A DNA stretch of 11,707 bases, taken from the NCBI GenBank assembly GCA_964352405.1, contig CAYGRY010000080.1, positions 1-11,707 on the forward strand, written 5' to 3'. Below, piece after piece: positions 5,584 through 11,707 of the stretch. The notes under the pieces are model-generated. The model was not told where the DNA came from, did not search any database, and saw nothing but the letters and a program-made list of their open reading frames with translations. The stretch is from UBA4207 sp964352405. GTDB taxonomy: Bacteria > Bdellovibrionota > Bacteriovoracia > Bacteriovoracales > Bacteriovoracaceae. The position numbers and the translations under genes are program-made. Within the stretch, counting starts at the first letter, position 1, and every line of letters begins with the position of its first letter.

Positions 5584-7382
5584 AAAAACTTATAACCAAG
5601 TTGAAGACCATTTCGTGATAACTCATCGCTTGATGTAAATCTCGTACTCTCTAAATCAAAGCTTTGTTTTTCAAGAAAATAGTTAAGACCTAAGGTCGAT
5701 TTACGACCGACCCAGTACTCAGCACCTAACTTCGCTTGAAATCCTAAACTCGATTTGGCGTCGACATCTGATTTAGACTTTGGAAGAGTAAACAAGACTC
5801 CAGCTTCTGCTGTCATGGCAAAGCGATTGGTTCTAAAGAATTCCGACTCTAGCGCCAGATCAATGGTTGGAATTGTGAACCGAGTCCATTCGTTAGTTGT
5901 TGTTGTCCCATTCGTAGGATGGCTATAGATAAATATTTGCTTTAAATGAATCATTCCTCTTGCTGCTAGCCTTGGAGAAAAAGCATGTCGAACACCCGCT
6001 GCAATTGAAAAAAGGTTATCACTGTTTGAATTGATACCAGGAGTTCCACTGCTTAAATCAATAGTACGTATTCCAAGGCTTGTGACAGCTTGCCAATCTT
6101 TTTCACCTTGATGGTCATGACTGATTAAAATAGAGAATCCTTCCTGATCATTATTATCAAATGGTGACCCTAATGAGTCACGACTAACTGTATGAGATTC
6201 ATTTAAAGGTCCTAACTCGAAACCGATCATACCAAGCGCGGTTCGTTCACGCTTATTAGGTCTTATAATTGGGGCAACGTCATCAATATCTTTTAAGACA
6301 ACATCTTTAGCCATAGTGATATTTAACTCCCCTGCACTGGCCACAAGAACACTGTCATTAGATTTTGAAACAAAACCTAGTCTTGGATCAAGGATAAGTC
6401 CTTTAGGTGGAATGTAGTCACCTGAATCTTTATCTACAAAGCCTACATCTTTAGGTATATAGATATTTCGTTTCTCATCGAAAACACTATCTTCTTTTGG
6501 CGGAATATATAATGCTGTATCAGGATCAACAAAGCCTCCAGCTCTTGGAGTATATTGACCAGACTTAGCATCGTAAGATGAGTCTGCACTACCAATATGT
6601 TTAGTCTTACTAAAATCGATCTGCTCTAATTTCTCGCTCGTTTTTTTTGGTGCTAATTCTTGATTGTTATAGAGAATCTTCATTTGCACAGGGTTAACCG
6701 TAACTGGTTTTGTAGGAACTTTGAGTCCTGCGACAGTGCCTGAGAATTGACCATTAGAAACGGCTACACTTTGTTTATCAATAATAGACTTTAGCTCTTC
6801 CATCTTTGTCGTCTTTACAGCATTACTTGTTTGAACGATTGGCTCACCATCAGTTCCTCTTTCTATAATGACGGAACTAGATTCGAGTTCAGCGTGACTT
6901 GTATTAAGTCTAGCCATCGCAACTTCGCCTTTAAAAGTAACTAGTGAAGTCGCTTTATTTTCTGCATTAAAACTAGTTTGAAAATCAGTTCCACGAACTC
7001 CCATGGCAGCCGTTCGTGTTCTAATAATATATTTAACGTCTTTATCACTTTCAGAATTAATATTTGATCTTATCTTACCCTTGAGTAATGAAATCAAGCC
7101 TGGATCATTTGATCTAGCTTTCATCACAACAACTTTAGAACTTGGACCAATACTCATGCGCGAGCCATCACGAAACTCAATGACTGCAAAACTTTTTTCT
7201 TTGGTTAGGATAGAGGTATCTTCAAAAATCTTTTGACCAAGTTCAACCACGCGAGCATTTTTAGCTCCAGGAGAAAGCATCGTCGCATAACCACGCAGAC
7301 GAATCACTTTACCAAACTCTGCAGCTAATAAATGATTAGAGCTAAATAATAGAGCTAATACGATGAAGAAATTGGCTTTCAT
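5577..7382 (-). CDS. FecR-domain protein with short tandem repeats and a putative outer-membrane beta-barrel
   Basis: The product has 601 residues. A signal peptide spans 1-20 (MKANFFIVLALLFSSNHLLA, then AEFG). A FecR domain follows at about 45-155: IEFRDGSRMSIGPSSKVVV, LLKGKIRSN, the signature IRTRTAAMGVRGTDF (120-134) and LVTFKGEVAMA. A linker leads to five 15-16 residue repeats (268-340). Residues about 380-601 alternate short amphipathic strands and turns and end in LGYKFFY, an aromatic C-terminus typical of outer-membrane barrels. FecR itself is an inner-membrane signal transducer for a sigma factor. Here there is no membrane helix after the signal peptide, so this member is more like the exported FecR proteins of unknown function. 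The FecR half would face the periplasm or surface. The ATG at 7380-7382 has AAGGA six bases upstream, lying inside an inverted repeat. The FecR call is firm; the barrel is inference. Confidence 0.87.
   Translation of the reverse strand: MKANFFIVLALLFSSNHLLAAEFGKVIRLRGYATMLSPGAKNARVVELGQKIFEDTSILTKEKSFAVIEFRDGSRMSIGPSSKVVVMKARSNDPGLISLLKGKIRSNINSESDKDVKYIIRTRTAAMGVRGTDFQTSFNAENKATSLVTFKGEVAMARLNTSHAELESSSVIIERGTDGEPIVQTSNAVKTTKMEELKSIIDKQSVAVSNGQFSGTVAGLKVPTKPVTVNPVQMKILYNNQELAPKKTSEKLEQIDFSKTKHIGSADSSYDAKSGQYTPRAGGFVDPDTALYIPPKEDSVFDEKRNIYIPKDVGFVDKDSGDYIPPKGLILDPRLGFVSKSNDSVLVASAGELNITMAKDVVLKDIDDVAPIIRPNKRERTALGMIGFELGPLNESHTVSRDSLGSPFDNNDQEGFSILISHDHQGEKDWQAVTSLGIRTIDLSSGTPGINSNSDNLFSIAAGVRHAFSPRLAARGMIHLKQIFIYSHPTNGTTTTNEWTRFTIPTIDLALESEFFRTNRFAMTAEAGVLFTLPKSKSDVDAKSSLGFQAKLGAEYWVGRKSTLGLNYFLEKQSFDLESTRFTSSDELSRNGLQLGYKFFY
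6363..6581 (-). repeat. Five degenerate 15-16 residue protein repeats inside the FecR/barrel gene
   Basis: Aspartates at residues 271, 286, 302, 317 and 332 recur every 15-16 positions. Each follows a hydrophobic or aromatic residue and, six positions later, precedes Tyr (Val in the last unit). The best units read VDPDTALYIPPK, FDEKRNIYIPK and VDKDSGDYIPPK; the first and last units are degenerate. The array joins the FecR region to the barrel and could be a spacer or a peptidoglycan or partner contact. The periodicity is seen; the role is not known. Confidence 0.75.
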
Positions 7383-7387
7383 GGCCG

Positions 7388-7439
7388 ATCCTTAGTCAAA
7401 ATAATTAAATGAAAATTGTAGTCTTATTTTGCTAAGGAT
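7388..7439 (-). promoter_or_regulatory. 14-bp inverted repeat that would mask the Shine-Dalgarno of the FecR/barrel gene
   Basis: On the minus strand ATCCTTAGCAAAAT (7439-7426) is complementary to ATTTTG-A-CTAAGGAT (7402-7388), with one bulged A and a 23-nt loop. The 3' arm contains the AAGGA (7393-7389) that serves the ATG at 7382. In RNA reading through from spoVR the site would be paired. No T-run follows, so it is not a terminator. A DNA operator is an alternative reading. Confidence 0.6.
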
Positions 7440-7454
7440 ATCGCCTTATGACAA
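7426..7454 (-). promoter_or_regulatory. Candidate promoter of the FecR/barrel gene
   Basis: TTGTCA (7454-7449, 5 of 6 consensus) lies directly after the spoVR stop codon. A 17-nt spacer leads to CAAAAT (7431-7426, 4 of 6). Transcription would begin near 7419, after the 5' arm of the inverted repeat, so this shorter RNA could not form the masking hairpin. Box matches are moderate. Confidence 0.35.
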
Positions 7455-8975
7455 TTAAAGAGTCGTGGATTTATATTCCCGACCATCAAAGACAAGATTA
7501 ACGCTTTGATCCTCTTGAGTCGTAAGAATATTTACAGGACGCTTCCAAATCGCATGGATATTTTTAAGCGTTTCCTTGGCAAAATTCATATCGAGATCAA
7601 CTCCCATATGAATATGTCTTAGAAGTAGTTCTCCACGGTTTTTGTAGTTGCCACTTTCCACTTCAATCACAGGTTGGCCAAAGTTTGTAAGACTGCTTAA
7701 AAGTTTAGATTTAATTTCACTAAACTCTCTTGAGTCAATTTCATTTCGACCAGTGCGTGGATTGTATTTATATGTGAAAATTCCTTGGCGTTCGCAAAAG
7801 TCTGGCGTTAAAAACTCATCAATGAAAGTCACATCATTATGGCTCTTTCTAACGTCAAAGATTTTTTGACGACCTAAATTTGTTTCAATATGCCAGTTCT
7901 CTTTTTCATAAAGATTGTCACACTCTTGCCACTCTTTACCAAAGCGACCAGTGTTCCATCTATACTCGATATCTCTATAGAGTTCGATTCCAATTTTATA
8001 TGGATTTAAGCGTTGGCGACTCATGGCCATTACGCCAGCGTGGTGATCAGCAAAGTCAATGATCTCAGATGGACGTAGCGCACGAGTTGTCATGATCGTT
8101 GAGTGCCAATAACTGGCCCAACCTTCGTTCATAATTTTAGTCATTCTTTGAGGTAAGAAATAATAGGCTTCTTCTCTAAGAATACCGATGATATCGGCTT
8201 CCCACTCTTTGACGGGGGCATATTCTAAAAGGTAGCGCATGATATCGCGTCTTGAAATCGAAACATCCAATTTGTCTTGTTGAACTGGTTCGTCATCTTG
8301 TTTTGACTTTACTGGACCATGTTCTTGTTCGTCGCGAGCTTTAGAGCGCATGAACGAGCGAAGTGCGTTTGAGCGACCATCGTTCATGTCTTCGCCTTCA
8401 CTTCCTTGAGTTTTAGACTCACTCAAAAGCTTAGCGCGATTACGTTGTACATCTGGTGTTTCAAAAAGTGCAGCTGGGTCAATTAGGTTTTCGAGAGATA
8501 AAACTTTATCGATAAAGTCTTCCACTTTATCTTGGCCATACTTTTCCATATAACGACGAATCTTCGTTCCATGGTTTGCCATGACTCCCATCATATTTCT
8601 GTCAGAACCAGCAAACCATGCATTATTTTTGAAAAAATCAGCATGTCCAAACACGTGGGCCATCACAATTTTTTGATCGACGAGGTGGTTGGCATTTAAA
8701 AGATAGGCGTAACAAGGATTGGTATTAACCACCATCTCATAAATTTTTTGAAGGCCATAAGCATAACCTTTTGAGAGTTGGTCGTAATCCATGCCAAAAC
8801 GCCAGTGAGGATATCTGGTTGGAAATCCACCTTGGGCGGCTAAAATATTAATTGTATCGTAATCACAGACCTCAAAGACTACAGGGTGATAATCGAGACC
8901 AAACTCTTTTGCATATCCTTCAATTTCTTCTCGAAGACGAGCAAGCTCTCCATCAATGGGACGAGTTCGTTCCAT
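7455..8975 (-). CDS. spoVR: SpoVR/YcgB family protein
   Basis: The family is named for Bacillus subtilis SpoVR, needed for normal spore cortex, but it is widespread in non-sporing bacteria (E. coli YcgB), where its biochemistry is unclear. The 506 residues match the roughly 470-510 of the family. Recognisable segments are YHPVVFEVCDYDTINILAAQ (29-48), FPTRYPHWRFGMDYDQL (51-67), MVVNTNPCYAYLL (81-93), IVMAHVFGHADFFKNN (103-118) and KIMNEGWASYWH (280-291). RQRLNPYKIG (320-329) and the C-terminal KRPVNI segment also fit. A charged, variable insert lies at 185-235. His107 and His111 (HVFGH) plus Glu284 and His291 could bind a metal, which is inference. The ATG at 8973-8975 is 2 nt after the yeaH stop; its Shine-Dalgarno, AAGGGG, lies within the last yeaH codons. 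It is the third gene of the prkA operon, and no terminator follows. Confidence 0.95.
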   Translation of the reverse strand: MERTRPIDGELARLREEIEGYAKEFGLDYHPVVFEVCDYDTINILAAQGGFPTRYPHWRFGMDYDQLSKGYAYGLQKIYEMVVNTNPCYAYLLNANHLVDQKIVMAHVFGHADFFKNNAWFAGSDRNMMGVMANHGTKIRRYMEKYGQDKVEDFIDKVLSLENLIDPAALFETPDVQRNRAKLLSESKTQGSEGEDMNDGRSNALRSFMRSKARDEQEHGPVKSKQDDEPVQQDKLDVSISRRDIMRYLLEYAPVKEWEADIIGILREEAYYFLPQRMTKIMNEGWASYWHSTIMTTRALRPSEIIDFADHHAGVMAMSRQRLNPYKIGIELYRDIEYRWNTGRFGKEWQECDNLYEKENWHIETNLGRQKIFDVRKSHNDVTFIDEFLTPDFCERQGIFTYKYNPRTGRNEIDSREFSEIKSKLLSSLTNFGQPVIEVESGNYKNRGELLLRHIHMGVDLDMNFAKETLKNIHAIWKRPVNILTTQEDQSVNLVFDGREYKSTTL

Positions 8976-8977
8976 GA

Positions 8978-10096
8978 TTATTTCCCCTTCCCTAAAAACT
9001 CTTTAATCGAATCTAAAATCGCATCTTTGTTTTTTATTTTAGACAAAGTAACGCGCTCATTATCATCGCCGTATTTTCCGTGCAGATCTTTATAAAATTG
9101 ACCTGAACCATAGCGGCTTTCTACCTGGCCATAACAAAAGAGATTACTGGCAGGAATAATATGGTCATCTAAAAGTTCTAAGCAAAGCTTGGTATCATCA
9201 GTACTCCAATTGTCTCCATCTGAAAAATGGAATGGATATATATTCCAATCACTTGGATTATAATCAGCATCAATGATTTCTTTACATAGTTTTAGAGCTG
9301 AAGAAATCAGCGTTCCACCACTTTCACGAGTTCTAAAGAAGGTCTCTTCATCAACTTCTTTTGCAGTAGCATCGTGAATAATATAGCGAATCTCAATATC
9401 TTTATATTGGCTTTTAAGCCATAAATTAATCCAGAAACTTTCAGTTCGAACAATTTCTTTTTGTTCATCACCCATAGAACCAGAAACATCCATCATATAA
9501 ATAACAACAGCACTATTTTCATTTTCTACTTTTTGTTGAGAACTTCTAAAGCGCATATCACTTTTAATAGGAATGATAATCGGATTTTTAGCATCATAAG
9601 TGCCCGTCGCCATTTGACGCTTTAGGGCCTCACGGTAACTGCGTTTAAAATGTTTTAGTGAGTCCGGTCCATTCATACCGATACTGGTATATTTATTGGT
9701 CGTACTTTCAAGGGATTTTTTCCCTTTAGGTTCAATATTAGGAAGGCTTAATTCCTCACCAAGAATAGAAGCGAGCTCTTCAAGAGTTAAATCAACTTCT
9801 AATTCTTTGTTACCTTCTTTATCCCCAGCTTCACCTTCACCTGGTTGTCCGTCTTCACCTTCTTGTCCATCAACGGGATCACCTTGTCCGCCGTCACCTT
9901 GCCCCATACCACCTTGTTGTTTTTCACCAAATTTAAATCTTGGTGTTTCAATGGAAGGCATAGGAATTTTAAAGGTGCCGTCTCCCTTTGGAGATGGCAT
10001 CTCACCTTTACTCACATACTTTCTCAGACCGTCACGGATTCTTCCCTTAACAATCTTTCTAAAGCGAGCGTGATCTCTTTTTATTGGATGATCCAA
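8978..10096 (-). CDS. yeaH: DUF444 / YeaH-YhbH family protein with a von Willebrand A domain
   Basis: This family accompanies PrkA in stress and stationary-phase operons (E. coli yeaGH, B. subtilis yhbH); its exact activity is unknown. The product has 372 residues. The N-terminus, MDHPIKRDHARFRKIVKGRIRDGLRKY, is typical. A Gly/Gln/Asp/Glu-rich flexible stretch lies at 57-98, and FRSSQQKVENENSAVVIYMMDVSGSMG leads into the vWA domain. The metal-ion-dependent adhesion site looks complete: Asp203, Ser205 and Ser207 in DVSGSMG, Thr262 in SGGT, and Asp293 in SDGDNW. The start is a TTG (10096-10094), two bases after the prkA stop. No ATG lies before residue 33, an in-frame stop lies just upstream, and AAGGGG in the last prkA codons is at the right distance. 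It probably works with PrkA (upstream) and SpoVR (downstream). Confidence 0.94.
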   Translation of the reverse strand: MDHPIKRDHARFRKIVKGRIRDGLRKYVSKGEMPSPKGDGTFKIPMPSIETPRFKFGEKQQGGMGQGDGGQGDPVDGQEGEDGQPGEGEAGDKEGNKELEVDLTLEELASILGEELSLPNIEPKGKKSLESTTNKYTSIGMNGPDSLKHFKRSYREALKRQMATGTYDAKNPIIIPIKSDMRFRSSQQKVENENSAVVIYMMDVSGSMGDEQKEIVRTESFWINLWLKSQYKDIEIRYIIHDATAKEVDEETFFRTRESGGTLISSALKLCKEIIDADYNPSDWNIYPFHFSDGDNWSTDDTKLCLELLDDHIIPASNLFCYGQVESRYGSGQFYKDLHGKYGDDNERVTLSKIKNKDAILDSIKEFLGKGK

Positions 10097-10098
10097 GC

Positions 10099-11707
10099 TT
10101 ACCCCTTCGCGCTATCGCCCTTTGCAAAAATACTGGCAACGAAGTTAAGTGCATCTGTGGCACAGATTTCACAATATCCAAAATTTTTGATTAGACGTGA
10201 TTTCACAACATCAATCTTCTCTTGTGTTTCTTTATCAACAACTTTTGAAATAATAGTTGTTAACTTAATTGAATCTTTTTGATCTTCAAAAAGTTTCAAT
10301 TCAAGAGCACGGTGAAGACGTTCATTCATTTTGTAATCAAATTGTTTCCCTTCAATAGCAAGGGCACCAATATAATTCATAATTTCACGACGAAAATCAT
10401 CTTTACGAGATTCTGCAATATCAATTTTCTCTTCAATTGAGCGCATGAATCTTTCATCAGCATCTTCAAGACGATTAGAATATTTATTTCTAATTTTCTC
10501 TTTTTGCGTATGCGCTTTAACGTTGTCGATATAGTTGGCACATAGAGTTTGAATGGCAGACTCATCAACACTGATAGCTTTTTGAACATCATTTTTGACT
10601 GTGTCTTCATACTCTTGACGAGCTACCGCCAACATTTCTTTATAATGATCGAGCTGTTCGCTATTGTTCACAAGACCATGGTGCTTTAATCCACTTTCAA
10701 GTTCATTGAAAACCATGAATGGATTTAAACAGCCAGTGTGACCATTCTTAACAAGAGCATTTGATAGCTTGTCTTGGATATAACGTGGAGAAATACCTTC
10801 AAGTCCTTCTCTTACAGCTTCTTTTCTAAGCTCTTTAACGTTGTCTTCATTATAACCAGGAAGAGTTTTTCCGTTATAAAGCTTAAGCTTTTGAAGTTTG
10901 GTTAGATCACTTTTCTTTGGCTCTTCAACACGAGTAAGAACTGACCAAGTCGCTGCCATCTCAATTGTATGAGGGGCAATATGAACGTGAGGTATTCTTT
11001 CAGCGTTAAAGTCACGTTGATAGATTCTGACTTCTTGATCCAAGCGAGTAATATAAGGAACATCAATCTTAACCGTACGGTCACGAAGTGCTTCCATAAA
11101 TTCGTTACTTTGAAGTTTTCTAAATTCTGGCTCGTTGGTGTGGCCAAGAATCACTTCATCGATATCTGTTTGAGCAAACTTTTTTGGCTTAATTGATTGT
11201 TCTTGAGAAGCACCAAGTAGGTCATACAAAAACGCAACATCTAGTTTTAGCATTTCGATAAATTCTACAATACCGCGGTTAGCGATATTGAATTCACCAT
11301 CAAAATTAAAGGCACGTGGATCAGAATCACTTCCGTATTGTGCAATTTTTCTGTAGTTGATGTCGCCAGTTAACTCAGTCGAGTCTTGGTTTTTTTCATC
11401 TTTTGGTTGGAATGTGCCAATCCCAATTCTATCTTTTTCAGAGAGAATTAGACGTTTCACTTTGACGTGGCTCATGACTTTCGTCCAATCACCTTCATAT
11501 TTTTTCATGTACTCGTTAAAGATAAAGCGATCGGCAGGACAAACCTCGCCGCGAATTTTAACTTTATAACCATCTTTTCTAGATTTATTTAGTTCATCAA
11601 GAAACTGATTTCTAACTTCAAGAGGAATAAGTTTTAGTGGCTCATCATGCATTGGTGAAGGAAAATGTTTTTGCCCACCTAAAATATCGCTTTCATTTTC
11701 GTCGTAC
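10099..11707 (-). CDS. prkA: PrkA-family AAA+ protein (serine kinase/protease), N-terminus beyond window edge
   Basis: PrkA proteins combine an AAA+ ATPase core with a C-terminal kinase-like domain. B. subtilis PrkA was described as a serine kinase and more recently as an ATP-dependent protease affecting sporulation; E. coli YeaG acts in nitrogen and sugar stress. The last 535 residues are visible. The reading frame is open to the window end, so the Met at 11652 is internal and the Walker A region (about 110-150 residues in total) is missing. Visible landmarks are HFPSPMHDEPLKLIP, GIGTFQPKDEKNQD, ELTGDINYRKIAQYGSDSDPRAF, the Walker-B-like RGIVEFIEM, the sensor-1-like LGHTNEPEF, and HVHIAPHTIEMAATWSVLTR. 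MRSIEE and FDYKMNERLHRALELKLF lie in the C-terminal domain. It resembles B. subtilis PrkA more than enterobacterial YeaG. It is first of the visible genes in a tight operon with yeaH and spoVR. Confidence 0.95.
   Translation of the reverse strand, partial: YDENESDILGGQKHFPSPMHDEPLKLIPLEVRNQFLDELNKSRKDGYKVKIRGEVCPADRFIFNEYMKKYEGDWTKVMSHVKVKRLILSEKDRIGIGTFQPKDEKNQDSTELTGDINYRKIAQYGSDSDPRAFNFDGEFNIANRGIVEFIEMLKLDVAFLYDLLGASQEQSIKPKKFAQTDIDEVILGHTNEPEFRKLQSNEFMEALRDRTVKIDVPYITRLDQEVRIYQRDFNAERIPHVHIAPHTIEMAATWSVLTRVEEPKKSDLTKLQKLKLYNGKTLPGYNEDNVKELRKEAVREGLEGISPRYIQDKLSNALVKNGHTGCLNPFMVFNELESGLKHHGLVNNSEQLDHYKEMLAVARQEYEDTVKNDVQKAISVDESAIQTLCANYIDNVKAHTQKEKIRNKYSNRLEDADERFMRSIEEKIDIAESRKDDFRREIMNYIGALAIEGKQFDYKMNERLHRALELKLFEDQKDSIKLTTIISKVVDKETQEKIDVVKSRLIKNFGYCEICATDALNFVASIFAKGDSAKG

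Noticed and set aside
7388..7439. Inverted repeat as a terminator of the prkA operon
   Set aside because: The loop is 23 nt, the stem is AT-rich, and CGGCC follows instead of T residues.
7003..8062. Short plus-strand frames opposite the FecR/barrel and spoVR genes
   Set aside because: All are within conserved coding sequence on the other strand, have no ribosome binding site worth noting and no recognisable product.
9696..10282. Two plus-strand open frames of 125 and 145 residues opposite yeaH and prkA
   Set aside because: They are antisense to strongly supported genes. The Pro/Ser-rich product at 9696-10073 is simply the complement of the Gly/Glu-rich linker codons of yeaH.
8886..11569. 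Remaining short frames inside or opposite yeaH and prkA
   Set aside because: Each overlaps well-supported coding sequence in another frame, and none shows a recognisable product.
11650..11652. ATG as the true start of prkA
   Set aside because: The reading frame stays open upstream to the window edge with PrkA-like residues (GGQKHFPSP), and the AAA+ Walker A region would be missing.
1..11707. CRISPR arrays, insertion sequences, attachment sites, tRNA or rRNA genes
   Set aside because: No regularly spaced repeats, transposase or integrase motifs, terminal inverted repeats or RNA-gene signatures were found on either strand.

Overview
The window is AT-rich chromosomal DNA from a Gram-negative bacterium. 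Nearly everything is on the minus strand. There are no mobile elements, CRISPR arrays, tRNAs or rRNAs. I infer a Bdellovibrionota / Bacteriovorax-like or other low-GC 'deltaproteobacterial' host. The reasons are a sigma-32-family factor with the deltaproteobacterial type of region 2, a Bacillus-like PrkA/YhbH/SpoVR module in a cell with an outer membrane, and several large exported proteins that I cannot match to known families. This assignment comes from family resemblance only.

Left part (1-2400): a housekeeping block transcribed leftwards, sigma-32-like factor -> rpsO (ribosomal protein S15) -> pnp (polynucleotide phosphorylase, cut by the window edge). A clean GNRA-loop terminator follows rpsO. 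The 240-nt rpsO-pnp gap can form a series of hairpins, which suggests post-transcriptional control of pnp as in enterobacteria.

Middle part (2434-7382): three genes for exported proteins. A 561-residue, six-cysteine protein (minus) and a 468-residue TPR-like helical protein (plus) diverge from a 57-bp gap. The TPR-like gene converges on, and overlaps by 7 bp, a 601-residue protein (minus) that joins a FecR domain, a short D-x5-Y-I-P-P repeat array and a putative outer-membrane beta-barrel.

Right part (7455-11707): a tight leftward operon prkA -> yeaH/yhbH -> spoVR/ycgB, with 2-nt gaps between genes. This is the widespread stress/stationary-phase module of an AAA+ kinase/protease-like protein, a vWA-domain protein and a SpoVR-family protein. 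No terminator is visible after spoVR, so transcripts could run on into the FecR gene. The 72-nt gap there holds a 14-bp inverted repeat that would bury the FecR gene's Shine-Dalgarno sequence in read-through RNA but not in RNA from a candidate local promoter. I consider this possible switch the most interesting unexplained structure in the window. I see no clear evidence of a wholly new multi-gene system.
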